The notes beneath the pieces are model-generated. The model saw only the letters and a list, made by a program, of their open reading frames with translations, made no database searches and was not told the DNA's origin. Shown here piece after piece: positions 33,218-42,845 of a DNA stretch of 64,000 nucleotides; within the stretch, counting starts at the first letter, position 1; each line of letters begins with the position of its first letter. The position numbers and the translations under genes were made by a program. The DNA is from Galaxea fascicularis (taxonomy: Eukaryota > Cnidaria > Anthozoa > Scleractinia > Euphylliidae). The stretch is taken from NCBI GenBank assembly GCA_948470475.1, contig OX419337.1, positions 29,031,372 to 29,095,371 on the forward strand. Direction: 5' to 3'.

Positions 33218-36215
33218 ACTTGCACTTGTTGTCTGCACTCTTATCACAGTGGTAAAAATGTTGTGGCTCACGAGGCGACAATATCAAGGTCAAAGAAAAT
33301 GTTTATTTCAGAGCGCGAGAGCTGAAAAAGGCAACGGCAAATTATCCAATCATATTGCGAGATTACTAGCAATTGTGGTAAAAATCGGCGTTGACATTTA
33401 TTCAACAGCTGGGTCGAGTTGCTCAAAGCCTGGTTAGCTCTAACCATTGGTTAAGTTGGATTCAAACCTATAGGTTGTCATGGTATTTAACCTCGGTTAG
33501 CGCTAACCATGCTTCGAGCAACTCGGCCCAGTGATCTCCTGTTAACCCTACATGCACATACCTTTGATTCGGCTACATGAAACAAGCCCAGGTCACTCAG
33601 AGTAGCCTCTACCCTCTCTTTGCGTTCATGTTTACTCAACTTACTGGGAAGTCTTAGCGCTGCAGAAAAATGTAAGTTTTCTCGAACAGTTAAAGTTCCC
33701 ATCACAACATCTTCCTGTAACAAAAAAGGCCGAAATTATGTAGTTTGTCTTTAAAATAGGCGGTTTTGCTATGAACTGTAGTTAAACTGAGGTATTCCAA
33801 GAAGTGGTCTGGTTTTGCTTTGTCGCTCGTTTACAACAGTCTGTCGCCTATTTGATTGAAGACAAATGTCATTGTCACAAAACAAAGAGAAATCGAAAGT
33901 GAATTGTCCCTGTCGCAAATTGTCGCGCTTTTTCTGCCAATTTCTGCCGGTCATCAGTGTTTTTGGAGAGGACATGTTGTCGCCTGTTTTTGAAGCCACG
34001 TCGCTTGTCGCTTATAGCACTGGCAGACTAGTCGTGGTGTGTTAAATCAAAAGTTTATATAGGACGTCTATTTAGGACGTCTATTTAGAATGGATAGTTA
34101 CCTCGATTTAAAAAACCGATGGCATTGCACCTAGACGTCCCAAAAAGTGACAAGAAACAGTAGAGTGAAGGTAGGAAGGCTTTATTTGGCTAGAATTTCA
34201 ATATTTCCACCGTTGTTCGGTTCGTGGGAATTCTAGCTTTTATCGGTAAATTTTTTATGCAACACACCACGACTGGGCTGCCTGTGCTTCTACCCCTTGG
34301 AAGGCCTCTTTACTCTAACCAACCTGCACAACATATCCCGTGATGCACTTGAAATTTTCAGGCTGTTTGAGTCCATTCACAAGAACCACACCTGATAAGT
34401 GTTTGCGTTCCTTACGCCCAGCTAAGATGTCAAGAAGCCTACAACAGACATTAACAAACAAACTAAATAGTCCGGTTTTGGGATCGCCATGCCCGCATTT
34501 GTACAGAGTTAACCTCAATCTCAAGGGAATTTTTTTTGCAAATTCCAATGAGAAGATGACCTGTTTACAACGGCATCTATTGCTTGATTTTCAGATTTTA
34601 ATTCAGGTACCCTTCTGCTGGAATTTGTGGATAGTTTACCATAATTTATGCATCAATGGTATTCAGTGTGTTTAGGGTTTCCCCCTAAAAAGAAGCTGTA
34701 TCAGTAAATTCAAACTTGAACTTATGTGTGAACTAAAGAACATGAATGCAAGTTGATTTTTAATTAGAGCATTAATGGACAACGCAATCTTGCAGAAACC
34801 TCCCATGCATCTATCTTCGCTTGAGACACACCTCTCAAAAGGCTGATTTATTATACGTACTTTGAGCCCTGACAGAGATCAGAGCCTACTTTCTCCTTAC
34901 AGTAATCACCATTTTGGCTAATGCTATGGTTATGAGAATATATGAAATTACTATCAAACATGAAATGTCTTTATGTTTAACCAAGTTCTCTGAACTAGTA
35001 TTAGGGACCTTTAGATTTGAGTATGAGTACGAGATCGAGTACAAGTACGAAATTCTAATTTCAAACATGTACCCTCCCCTGAACCCTCGCTCCTCCTTGT
35101 TGCTTCCCAGTAGATCAGGAGATTATAGAAACAAGATTGGTGTCACTAGTGATCATCTAAAGCGGCGCAAACAGGATTTCAAAAGTCGTACTCGTACTCA
35201 ATCTCGTACTCGTACTCAAATCTACAGGTCCCTATTAAGAAATGTGAGACAACCAGTTAAGAGTTAAGAGAATATACATGTTGATGTTGGGTCTCCTGAT
35301 ATTTCAAAGCCTGATTTTACTCTTTGTGGATTGACCTTAAATACTTGGTTTACAAAAAAAAATTCAACAAAACTGAAACTCAACATTGTTGAAGACTAAA
35401 GCAACTGTTTTTTTTTTATTTAGAATGCCTTACACTGCATGAGTGGAGTATGCTACAGTTACACCTCAAGAGAAAGAGTGTGAAATGCGACTTGCACTGG
35501 AAAATAAGCACCATCAGATTGGCAGCTAGCTAGAAGAGAGAACATCATCATATCAAGCTATTACTTACGTTGTTTTACCACTTCCTGTAGGTCCAAGGAT
35601 GGCATTCAGTCCTGGTTGCATAATGCCACTTAAATGATACAATTGACAAAACAATATTAACACAGTATTAATACAGTAATTGACAAATTTTAAAAAATAT
35701 CATTTTATCATGATTTTCCCAAGACACCATGACAAAACTTGGCTGCCTTTTTCAAGTTGCTATACAATTCCTCCTTGTCATCCGTAGCCATAAGATGACT
35801 GAAAATAACTTAAATCCACATAAAAAGTATTTTGTGAAAAAACTGCAAAAGGTTTTAAGGCTCTATTGTTGTAATTACATCTTTGGGTTTCTCCAAAGTA
35901 CGACAGTGCCCCAATAAACTGGTCTTAGCTTCTACAGGTCAACTAGAGCTAACAATCCCACCTGAGATTTTTGATGATTTTTCTCTCAGTTTTGACGCCT
36001 TTTTGTTTGGTAGTGATCGAGTAACAAATGTCGTGATATGAGATCACTGCTCCACCAAATTGTCCTGATTCATTTGAAAATGACCGGCTGAGTGTTGAAT
36101 GGCTGGCGTTTTTCTGTACAGCATGTGGGGTATTATTTACTTCATGGTGGCTTCCAAGCACGTTTTCTGCTGACTGTAACAAGGGTGTCTTTTCACTGCT
36201 AGTCATGTTCCTATC
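18644..36215 (-). CDS. ABCG2: ABCG2-like half ABC transporter, complete
   Basis: Sixteen coding exons in transcript order: 36215(ATG 36206)-35962, 35628-35569, 34438-34324, 33714-33562, 31292-31135, 30157-30006, 29896-29798, 29413-29217, 28067-28002, 23877-23795, 22670-22581, 22096-21972, 21035-20881, 20149-20060, 19277-19207, 18788-18644; 667 aa against 655 in human. Nucleotide-binding domain first, as in ABCG/White proteins: Walker [10 protein letters not shown] (94-102), signature ISGGERKR (200-207), Walker B VLFLDE (220-225), H-loop MSIHQPR (His257), then NNPADFF. Six membrane segments follow from about residue 408, with a cysteine-bearing outer loop before the last. Half transporters of this family dimerise and export xenobiotics, porphyrins or urate at the plasma membrane; the substrate here cannot be read. 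TTTTTAACAG nine bases before the ATG implies a 5' untranslated intron. The introns host an antisense vWA gene and a tRNA-like array. ABCG2 is often multicopy in cnidarians, so strict orthology is unsure. Confidence 0.93.
20390..20640. repeat. ACCGAGTTCGAGGTCC family, copy 2
   Basis: Opens AACCGAGTTCGAGGTCCATA; contains complementary arms TTTTTTCCCGTTCGCTTATG GCCC and GGGCCATAAATCAACGGGAA AAAA around CGCGAAGCGCGC. The right part has GGGCCGTACAGGAGACTACGGCCC. Lies in the intron between transporter exons 13 and 14. Confidence 0.75.
20660..20860. repeat. Decayed CCAAT-rich element, copy C
   Basis: CCCCGCTTGGTGCCGGCTATATG and TCGAATTCTGATTGGTCAG match the middle of copies A and D, but termini are not recognisable. 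Confidence 0.45.
22163..22369. repeat. TTAACTCCCA element, uninterrupted copy
   Basis: From AGTTAACTCCCAGAGGTGAT to TCTTGGGAGTCTAAGGGCTA, containing GGTGATGAGAATAAACAAAC and TATAACCCTAAATTCTCTTA; the reverse complement aligns with 18134-18608 minus its insertion. Confidence 0.65.
23110..23490. repeat. GGGGATACTCC / TTTCAGACCAAAA repeat, copy 1
   Basis: Opens with GGGGGGGGATACTCCTC, carries repeated CCGTTTTCAGACC..AAAACGGCTCAAAAACCATAG segments and closes with GGGGGAGGGAGGG. Related blocks are at 24541-24920 and 30262-30560. Confidence 0.65.
24541..24920. repeat. GGGGGTACTCCC / GGTCTGAAATAGGG repeat, copy 2
   Basis: Opens CAGGGGGAGGGGGTACTCCC, has GCCGTTTTGGTCTGAAATAG repeated in variants, and closes AGTTCCCCTCTCTCCC. 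Same family as 23110-23490, different internal deletions. Confidence 0.65.
25033..25040 (+). promoter_or_regulatory. TATA-like box upstream of the nested vWA gene
   Basis: TATAAAAA, 266 bases before the ATG at 25299 on the plus strand. It would imply a 5' leader of about 235 bases. No initiator or transcript evidence can be read. Confidence 0.25.
25299..27429 (+). CDS. Secreted von Willebrand factor A domain protein, nested antisense gene
   Basis: Three exons: 25299-25401, 26133-26404, 27019-27429 (TGA); 786 bases, 261 aa, all junctions GT-AG and in phase. The start was chosen because residues 1-21 form a signal peptide (hydrophobic [13 protein letters not shown], cleavage near YG|ED); an in-frame ATG at 25206 would bury it. 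Residues about 70-250 form one vWA domain: [12 protein letters not shown] holds the MIDAS DxSxS (Asp76, Ser78, Ser80), and [11 protein letters not shown] is the central strand-loop. The usual MIDAS threonine (GGxTN) is replaced in GGKKN (138-142), and the usual TDG aspartate is Asn175, so metal binding may be weakened. No transmembrane helix, no other domain. vWA proteins bind matrix or partner proteins; some are coral skeletal-matrix components, but nothing here proves that role. The gene lies wholly in the transporter intron between exons 9 and 10, opposite strand. Confidence 0.82.
26640..26935. repeat. Head-to-head tRNA-derived SINE pair
   Basis: Left part is a minus-strand SINE head: reverse complement gives TTGGTTAGAGCATCGCACCGG, TCCCGGGTTCAAACTCTG. 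The right part is a plus-strand 3' portion: GGATTCAAACCCCGTCGAAA, TCCTGAATTTTTTTCA, ACGCAATTGCATAAATTG, CTGCGAGGATCATTC. Lies in intron 2 of the vWA gene. Confidence 0.7.
27835..27945. repeat. Interspersed repeat, GAAATTGTAAATAACT copy 1
   Basis: CCCCTAGTCCCCATTCTC through AAGGAAATTGTAAATAACTC to TGAATTACCCAAATCCTC aligns with 51895-52020 in the same orientation. No clear termini. Confidence 0.55.
28395..28715. repeat. GGGGTGGGTACTCC repeat fragment with poly-C tract
   Basis: Starts AGGGGTGGAGGGGGGTGGGT and runs to a C-tract of about 19 bases at 28688. Looks like a decayed relative of the GGGGTACTCC family; internal match is weak. Confidence 0.4.
29563..29775. repeat. GGAGAGGGGA minisatellite beside a transporter splice donor
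   Basis: About 210 bases of purine-only plus strand made of GGAGAGGGGAGAAGGGGGGA-like units. On the transporter's strand it is pure pyrimidine and starts about 23 bases after the donor of coding exon 7 (29798). The long frames on both strands here are repeat artefacts. Confidence 0.9.
30262..30560. repeat. GGGGTACTCCC family, copy 3
   Basis: Left GGGTGGGGGGGAGGGGAGTT, internal AAAGGTACCTCTTTCGTATA and TGAAAAAGGTACCCCTTTTG, right AGGGAGTACCCCCCGG. Ends form an imperfect inverted repeat. Confidence 0.55.
32086..32157 (+). tRNA. tRNA-like unit 1 of array
   Basis: 72 bases fold as a cloverleaf: acceptor GGCTTCA/TGAAGCC (7 of 7), D-stem GCTC/GAGC, T-arm ACGGG-TTCGAAT-CCCGT. A box TAGCTCAGTTGG and B box GGTTCGAATCC are consensus pol III promoters; a T7 tract follows within 5 bases. 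The anticodon stem has a mismatch (31-39), and loop CCGGTAT gives GGT (Thr) with C instead of U at position 33, so decoding function is doubtful. Confidence 0.45.
32334..32405 (+). tRNA. tRNA-like unit 2 of array
   Basis: Identical to unit 1 over the 72-base fold, with the same T-tract terminator. Confidence 0.45.
32582..32653 (+). tRNA. tRNA-like unit 3 of array, T-stem variant
   Basis: Same as unit 1 except CACAGG for CACGGG, which breaks one T-stem pair (51-63). B box core GGTTCGAATCC is intact. Confidence 0.4.
32829..32900 (+). tRNA. tRNA-like unit 4 of array
   Basis: Head as in unit 1; its terminator tract is T6 rather than T7, explaining the 247-base spacing pattern. Confidence 0.45.
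33079..33150 (+). tRNA. tRNA-like unit 5 of array, T-stem variant
   Basis: Carries the same CACAGG change as unit 3; the upstream tail has an extra TA (ATATATATAC), giving the 250-base spacing. Confidence 0.4.
33408..33535. repeat. GGGCCGAGTTGCTC fold-back
   Basis: Left CTGGGTCGAGTTGCTCAAAG with GGTTAGCTCTAACCATTGG; right GGTTAGCGCTAACCATGCTT with CGAGCAACTCGGCCCAG. Ends close to the transporter exon at 33562. Confidence 0.75.
35000..35237. repeat. AGGGACCT fold-back with GAGTAC-repeat arms
   Basis: Termini TTAGGGACCTTTAGATTTGA and TCAAATCTACAGGTCCCTAT; arms are GAGTATGAGTACGAGATCG on the left and CGTACTCGTACTCAATCTCG on the right. Lies in the transporter intron between exons 2 and 3. Confidence 0.8.
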
Positions 36216-36302
36216 CTGTTAAAAATAACAATGATAACGATATTGGTAGGGATAGGGATACTGGTAATAATAATAATACTGATAATAATTAACAATTAAA
36301 CC

Positions 36303-36547
36303 AGTAGCCCTTGCGGGCTATGGGTCAATAGCCCATGAAGCGAAGCCGAATGGGCTATTGACCTGTGGCCCTTGAGGGCGAAGGGTCCAATAATTATTGT
36401 TTTTGTATCACCCAACTAGTCGGACAGAAAAGGCAATAATAAAGTTAGCAAATGCAAGTTGAAAAAATATTTATTTGGGGATAGAAAAAAAGAAAGCATC
36501 ATGCTCAATTGCTTCTCAAGGACTATCACTAATAGTCCTCTAGTAGC

Positions 36548-36585
<38 letters not shown>

Positions 36586-36600
36586 GTTGGGTGATACTAA
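36303..36600. repeat. Two adjacent fold-backs (GGCTATTGACC and CACCCAACTAGT)
   Basis: GGGTCAATAGCCCAT pairs with ATGGGCTATTGACC in 36325-36362. GTATCACCCAACTAGTCGGAC at 36405 pairs with GTCCACTAGTTGGGTGATAC ending at 36597. Confidence 0.7.
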
Positions 36601-37460
36601 TAGTTGATATTGTGTGGTTCCAGATAAATATTCATACTTCCCCCACAGAGGATCAATGGAAACTCAGAGGGGGAGGGGGGGGTGGGGGAAACAAACCCAA
36701 AATGGAGCTAAATTGGAATTTCTGAGGGGAGTGGTTTGCAAACCAAAAACCCTCTGTGAGAGGGGGGGTGGTGGTGGTAGGGGTGGGGGAGCTATGGATA
36801 TTTTCTGGAACCATACATTTTAACAGGGTTAACCCCTTCAGTCACAGGATTGTTAGAAATGGGGGTTCTGTGGACAAAAACAAAAAAAAAACAGCTAAAA
36901 CTGTTAGGAGATCCTCTGCATAAATGCAGAAATTATAGGAAAGATATTCTGAGAGTAAAAAGCAGTAGTAGCATTGAAATGATCATGGGAAGCAGACCCT
37001 TAACATTGACAGGAAATGCATTGAAAAGAGATGTGCAATGATGTACATTAAGATTACCGTTTACATTGCTTAGTAACACCTTTCTAGGGGCATGAAGGGA
37101 CTTTGCATGTAAAGCTATTGTTAATGACATCCACCGTAGCATAGGCATATGTAACATCTATCATCAACAAACAAATGTTGAAAAGCAAGAAGGGTTCACA
37201 AAGTTGACAAACAAATCTGAAGGTCGGCACACACAAGGATAATATTTGTAGGGAATAGTCACAGGGAATACACTAATATACAGTTCACACAAAGGGAATT
37301 GATCCCTGCAACAGATCCACAGCTACTATGTCCTCCGAATGTTCCCCTCATGTGCGTGTCATGTGAGACTGATTTTCTTACCACCATAGACGTTTTAACG
37401 TCAGAGTACACATGCACTCACAAATAGAATTTATTTGTTTTATAACTTTTTTTTAAAACA

Positions 37461-37525
37461 AGGCAGTGTGACCAAGTGGTAAGAGTGCTGAACTTGTAGT
37501 GCAGAGGACCCGAGTTGTAATCAGC
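37461..37525 (+). repeat. Degenerate tRNA-derived sequence
   Basis: GGCAGTGTGACCAAGTGGTA begins like a class with an A box (TGACCAAGTGG), and GACCCGAGTTGTAATC is a damaged B box. It cannot fold as a full tRNA; likely a SINE or tRNA relic. Confidence 0.45.
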
Positions 37526-37935
37526 CAACTGGTTAATTCACCTCCTACCAATTGGTTTTCTTTAAACTCTGTGTTTTAATCTTAATTCGATCTTTAACTG
37601 AGGCGCTCCTAAAACAAAGTTTCATGTTGCAATGGTAGGTCTAAACGATGTCTATTTTCTGCAACACAGACACTGCTGCTTGCGAAATGAAATCAGAAAG
37701 TAATCATAGTTCATACGTACATGAGTTAATGGAATAAAAGTTTTAGCTTAAGCTGTTAACATCGTAAACAAGGTTTTTTGCATGTTAACGCATTGTTAAC
37801 GTGACGATGCTAATTAGGAATTGACCGGCGCGCCAACGACATGAAGGGGTTCATAAGTGTGAGACAAATGAAATCCTTATGTACGGGTTTAAAGAAAGAA
37901 AATTTCTCTCTAGCTGAGTTGAAAACACATCTCAC

Positions 37936-38100
37936 CTTTCCTTGACCAAAATTGCAATGATCTGCAATATTTCCTGATGTCTCCGATATCTGAAATATGT
38001 CGCGTGACATGTCACAATTTGACAGCCCACGATGTTCACGTGACTTTAAGACCCCAGATCTCCGTCTGAGAACGAGGTCCGTTAGAGATGGGCTATCAGA
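37936..38100 (-). other. Probable untranslated first exon of the ABCG2-like gene
   Basis: Read on the minus strand, GGAAAG|GTGAGATG at 37936 is a strong donor, and the first coding exon has its own acceptor at 36216-36217. No coding frame needs to cross the junction. The upstream limit is a guess. If correct, transcription starts within about 0.8 kb of the OGG1 start codon. Confidence 0.35.
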
Positions 38101-38882
38101 AAAGTGTTGGGGGTAGGGTGGGGAGAAAGCCAAAAAAAAAAAGCGTGCAGGGTAGAATACAAGAAAAAAAGATCGCGCAAAGAAGAAGGCAAGGAAAAGA
38201 AAAGTCATGCTCCTGCAAAAAAACCTGCACAAGCAATGAGCGAAAACAAAAATTCCCCCAAACCTGTGCAAACTCAAAATCCCCCCCCTCCCCCCGTATC
38301 GTTTTTCTGATTGTCCGTTCCTCGGTATCCTTTGGTCACACAAAGCCTGAGCCTTGGCGCGAATACCTCGTTGTTGTAGACATTAGGGATTGAAGAGGCT
38401 CCGACACCCCACCTAACCCTTAAGCATAGTCATCAAACAAAAAGAAAAAGAGGAAAGTCCTTCAAAACGATAGGTGTCTAGTTTGTGAGCTTAAAGATGG
38501 TAAGTTCGTGAGCTTCTTAAATCATTCCATGATTTTCCAAAAAAAGGTTCAAGTCTTTTTAAAGAGATGCATTTGGAAACTGGTTGGCACTGTGTGTTTT
38601 TAATTTTCTGCTGAACGGTTGGTTTTTGGAGAACCTCTGAACTGGTTATTTCACGAAATGATTCAAACGAAAAGTGTATCATGCCAGAAAGTCGTTAGTC
38701 CGTGACATGAGGCAATTTCAGGTGTGTGACGCATGACTGAAAGTGTCACGCGATATTTGGATTAATGTTCGTTACATGAAGTTAATGCCCACTAAAGTCT
38801 GCGGCACTCAGCGATTAGTTGTGTAATGGTTAAAACTGTTTTTCCAGTGAGTATTTATTAATAGGTTGGGTAATTTTTGTCC

Positions 38883-41800
38883 ATGTGGAGAAACCTTCAA
38901 GTGGATAAAGCGGGGATTCGTCTGGATCTGACTTTACTTAGTGGACAATCCTTCAGATGGAAAGAGACAGCCCCTGGGGAATGGACCAATGTGCTATCTG
39001 GCTTTGTCTGGACTCTGAAACAAATCGAAAATGACATATTTTACCGTGTTTTTAAGTCGAGAAGTTTAAAGAAGCTTCAAAAAGAAAGAGTTTTAGAAGA
39101 AATCCAACCATCACCGATCAGCAAAACCGACGATGAATCGCAATTTTACGATACAATTTTGCGAGATTACTTTCAGTTGCATGTTGATGTCGAGCCACTT
39201 TTCGAACAATGGAGAGCTAGTGATCCTCACTTTGCTGAAGTTTCAGAAAAATTCCGAGGAGTAAGACTCCTCAGACAAAATCCCGTGGAAACTTTGTTTT
39301 CTTTTATCTGCTCGTCAAATAATAGTATCCCAAGGATTAGCGGAATGGTAGAAAAGCTTTGTCAAGAATATGGGAAAAAGTTGGGAGAAATGAACGGGCT
39401 TGCGTATTATTCTTTTCCTGACATAGACGATTTGAATGGGCCCAAAGTGGAGCAGCATTTACGTGGCATGGGGTTTGGGTATCGAGCTAAGTTTATTAGT
39501 CAAAGTGCAAATTACATTCTTCAACATCATGATGGCAATTGGCTGGAAAACTTAAGAAGTGTTTCCTATGAGGAGGCGCATACAGGTAAAACGACAGTGA
39601 AATTGACCTATTTCTGCCTATACCTGTTCCAGGCTTACAGAGATCTGTGGCAAGCAAGAAAGAGCAAAGAAGATTTAGCAGGGTTGGGGAATCAAAGAAA
39701 GAGTTCTCCTTTGCCCACCTCCCTCCAGACCCTACTTGGTCTTCTTCCTCATGTTTTGCTCAATACAAATATCTGAGAGCCCGGAAAAGGCTAATCTCTG
39801 TGAAGGTGCTGTCACAGCTGATATCAGAAGATAGCATTCTTGTGATATTAGACAGTAAAACTAATTTTCATTCCTTTACAACTATGTCAATGAATGCTGT
39901 CATATTTTCAAGTTTCAAGCTGGCATGCATAATTTGTAGATGTTCATGCTGGATAGTAACAAAATCAGTGGCTTCCAGTAAAAAGTCCCCATAACATACA
40001 CTTTCAGAGTTAATTTTTACCCCCCAAAAGGCACTAAACTATGAAAAGTGTTCAAACAGTCAGACAAAAAAACCCTTTACTTCCCAATAGTGATCACCAT
40101 CTAACTTCTCCTTATCATATCACTAGTTTGTCGAGAATACAGGAAATGATCACCAGGGATCAGTTGAGTTAACATGATACAAATTCTCCCAACATGTAAC
40201 GTGAAATATGTGAGAACTGTAATGAGAATTTGAATGTTGATATTGGGGTTTAAAGGGTTAAAGGTAGTGAAGACTGGAGTAATGGATGCGGGTCATGTAA
40301 AACACCTGATGGTTCAAGCTTATTTGTATTTTTAGCTCTTTGTCAGCTGCCTGGTGTTGGAGCTAAAGTTGCCGACTGCATATGCCTAATGTCACTTGAT
40401 AAACATGAAGCAGTTCCAGTGGACACACATCTCTGGCAGATAACTACAAAACACTACATGTCACAAAAGCTGAAAACTAAGTCGCTCACTTCAAAGGTCT
40501 ACAAAGAAATAGGTGAATCCTTGTTAAACTAGTGTCATAGGTAATTTGTCATTTTTGAAGTGCAGTTAATTTAAAATGAGGATGGTTGAATGGATGATGG
40601 AGTCTTTGAATATGAAAATGTAATCACATGATGCTGAATTTAACTAAGGTAACTAGTAACTAACTCTTTACAAAGCTAGAACTTTGGCAATGCTAGAAAA
40701 CCTTGGATGCATTGATGTTATTGGTATATATGTTAAGAGTTTTCGAAAATATGACCACATCCTTTAGTTCTGTGTCTTGCATGTGTATGTTTTACTAAAT
40801 TGGAGTTCTTGAAAGTTAGTCCTTGACATTTGCTAATTAATGAAGTGCTTTGTTGTCACCAGGTGATCATTACCGCTCTCTATTTGGAAAGTATGCAGGA
40901 TGGGCACAATCGGTAAGGAAATAATATTGTTCTATTCTGTTACATTTTTGCACATGTACATCATGTGTGGGCACAACAGCAAAGTCAAATGTAGGTTACA
41001 ATGCTACCGTAACTGTTTATTCTAACAAAGAGGTGCACTATTAACCTGGTGGATTGTAAAAAAGCCATATTTTTGCATTGTTTAAGAATGCAAGCACTTG
41101 TCAAATAACGAAAGGTCTGGAACAAGGGTGAAAACGTAAATGTAGAGTGGGACGTGCAAATTTGTCACAGTGGCACTTCACGCCTTGCCAAAGTGATTTT
41201 GATCTAAAAAACTGACTGTTTTGCAGTCTAGCTATCAACAGAATACACATGTCTACTAAGTTATGCTCACAGGAGTGAATGAAAGGGAAAGCTGGAAAAC
41301 TGCATTTGAAGACAGTATTAGCAGCTATTTTGAACTCTTAAAACTTTTTGGAAAATACGGTCAAACCCCTATTTTTAGCAGTCACCTTCGGGGAAAGTGG
41401 AGGTGGCCACTTGGAGTTTGTCAGTATTTAGCATGAGGCTTAGTAGAATGAAACAGGTTTTATGTACAATATTTGACTGACTGTAATATTGGGACTTTGA
41501 TAACTGGCCACTTAATAAGAAGTGGTGGCTTAATAGAGAGGCGCGACTGTAGAATTCACAACTCAGTGAAGTTTTTGAAATTTATTAATTTTGGGGGTAA
41601 ATTTATAGAGTGATGATGATTAATATTAATTTTATTAGCAGTGTATGTTTAAAAAATTGAAATTTTCACAAACCAAACCTTGACCTCACTTAAAGGTTAT
41701 GAATATTGCAGGTTCTATTTGCTGCAGATTTAAAGAGATTTCAAAGTGAAAATCAATCAAAATCAAAACCAGCAACAAGTAAGGTAAGTGGCTACCAAAT

Positions 41801-42657
41801 TAAGAACACTTACTTGCAATGAAAAATGTGTACCGGTAAATACACATTAAATTTGTAGATACTTTCTACTGATATGTTATAATCAGATAGTGATATTTGT
41901 TATGTAATGTCACGTGACTTACATCTGGGTCATTAAAATAAAAAAAGTTTGTTTGTTTTCGCCATGTAATCGTAGCTGTTGTCAGTGCTTGAACGTGCCA
42001 TAACAATATTTATTTCCTTTCGTCGTGCCTGATGTTTACTACCATGTGTAAATAAAGAAGATGATGATGTGCTTTCTACGACCAAAATTTTACTGTACAT
42101 GTATGCAGAAGGAACTGATTTTTCTTGAAACTTCGTTGAGGTGAATAATAAATTTAAAACCTCAGGAGATCTATTGAACATTGTTATACATGTAGTTTCA
42201 GAAGTATCTGTTAGCTCATCACTTTCAAGAGCCAACAATAATCCTTGTACTTTTAAATTTATCATCTTAAAGCAACATCAACGGTAAAGCTTTTAACAAA
42301 TTGGAATTGAATTCTATATTTTGAAGGCATGACACCTGTTTCTGGATGCCTATTTCTCTAGCTGTGCCCTTTTTCATGTGACCAAAATATCTTTTTTGAC
42401 TGTCCAATTTTCACATTAAGATACCCACTTTGAGACTAAAACTTTATGGCTCATTTTTAAGGGCATGGCCCTGGAGGGTTTAATCAAATGGTGGCGCAGG
42501 GTACCTTTCAAGTGAAATGGCAATCACTTAAGAGCTTTATACCTGTTGGATGAAACATCTACTCTCTCAAGTCGCTGCAATCATTTTGTTGTGTTCATTG
42601 TAGAGACGTGTGGAAACAAAGTCTCAGTCACCAGTGACAAAGAAAAGGAAGTGTTAA
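38883..42657 (+). CDS. OGG1: 8-oxoguanine DNA glycosylase/AP lyase
   Basis: Five exons: 38883-39585, 40336-40512, 40863-40912, 41712-41783, 42604-42657; 1056 bases, 351 aa (human isoform 1a has 345). It removes 8-oxoguanine opposite C and nicks the abasic site, starting base-excision repair. The N-terminal OGG domain shows LLSGQSFRWKE; GVRLLRQNPVETLFSFICSS and NNSIPRISGMVEKLCQ match the family core. The helix-hairpin-helix LPGVGAKVADC carries the catalytic lysine (Lys245, human Lys249), and PVDTHLW carries the aspartate (Asp264, human Asp268), keeping a constant offset of four. The tail ends in a basic KKRKC patch that may be a nuclear signal; no mitochondrial leader precedes WRNLQ. The ATG at 38883 is preceded only by an in-frame TTG. 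Its promoter side faces the ABCG2-like gene; its 3' end faces the FERM-PTP gene. Confidence 0.95.
40062..40262. repeat. TAACCCTTT..TTAAAGGGTTAA element, copy 1
   Basis: Opens AACCCTTTACTTCCCAATAG and closes ATTGGGGTTTAAAGGGTTAA, with CATGTAACGTGAAATATGTG and TCACCAGGGATCAGTTGAGTTAAC inside (shown in pieces). Copies in the opposite orientation are at 55786-55990 and 60733-60945. It sits in OGG1 intron 1. Confidence 0.7.
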
Positions 42658-42709
42658 TGGTGTCATTCAAGCAGCTCGGAAAAGTTGGTATAAGATGTGC
42701 CTCCCAACC

Positions 42710-42845
42710 AGTAACTGGGCAACTGTGCACTGACCCCTCCCCTAACCCAACATGTTGTAATAAGGTAATAAGTTAGTGTCAGTGTTGGGTTAGGGGAGGG
42801 ATGGGTACAAAGTTAACCAGATACTGACACTGATTTCCAATCCTG
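42710..42845. repeat. CCCTCCCCTAACCCAAC fold-back, copy 1
   Basis: ACCCCTCCCCTAACCCAACA at 42735 pairs with TGTTGGGTTAGGGGAGGG at 42783. Flanks AACTGGGCAACTGTGCACTG and CCAGATACTGACACTGAT match the element at 48155-48290. Confidence 0.7.

Larger units (their letters stand above)
31862..33225 (+). repeat. Tandem array of about 248-bp tRNA-headed (SINE) units
   Basis: Five full tRNA-like heads at 32086, 32334, 32582, 32829 and 33079 (spacing 248, 248, 247, 250) are preceded by one 3' half head ending at 31909. Each unit is head, then TTTTTT tract, then a tail with CAGTTGCTTAAATTGG, CTGCGATGATCACTCTTC, CGCAGTACAAATATGAATT and CGGGAAAATATGAACTC. Units are nearly identical. The array lies in the ABCG2-like intron between exons 4 and 5, antisense to that gene. 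The repeated 62- and 83-residue frames inside it are not genes. Confidence 0.9.
36207..38882. other. Divergent region between ABCG2-like gene and OGG1
   Basis: No coding exon recognised. Contains the probable 5' untranslated intron of the transporter, two fold-backs at 36.30-36.60 kb, a G-rich stretch at 36.67-36.79 kb, a tRNA-like fragment at 37.46 kb and purine-rich sequence at 38.1-38.3 kb. Both promoters should lie between about 38.0 and 38.88 kb. Confidence 0.55.

Noticed and set aside
37810..38343. 177-residue minus-strand frame upstream of OGG1
   Set aside because: Phe/Leu-rich product of purine-rich plus-strand sequence; the donor at 37936 fits an untranslated exon better.
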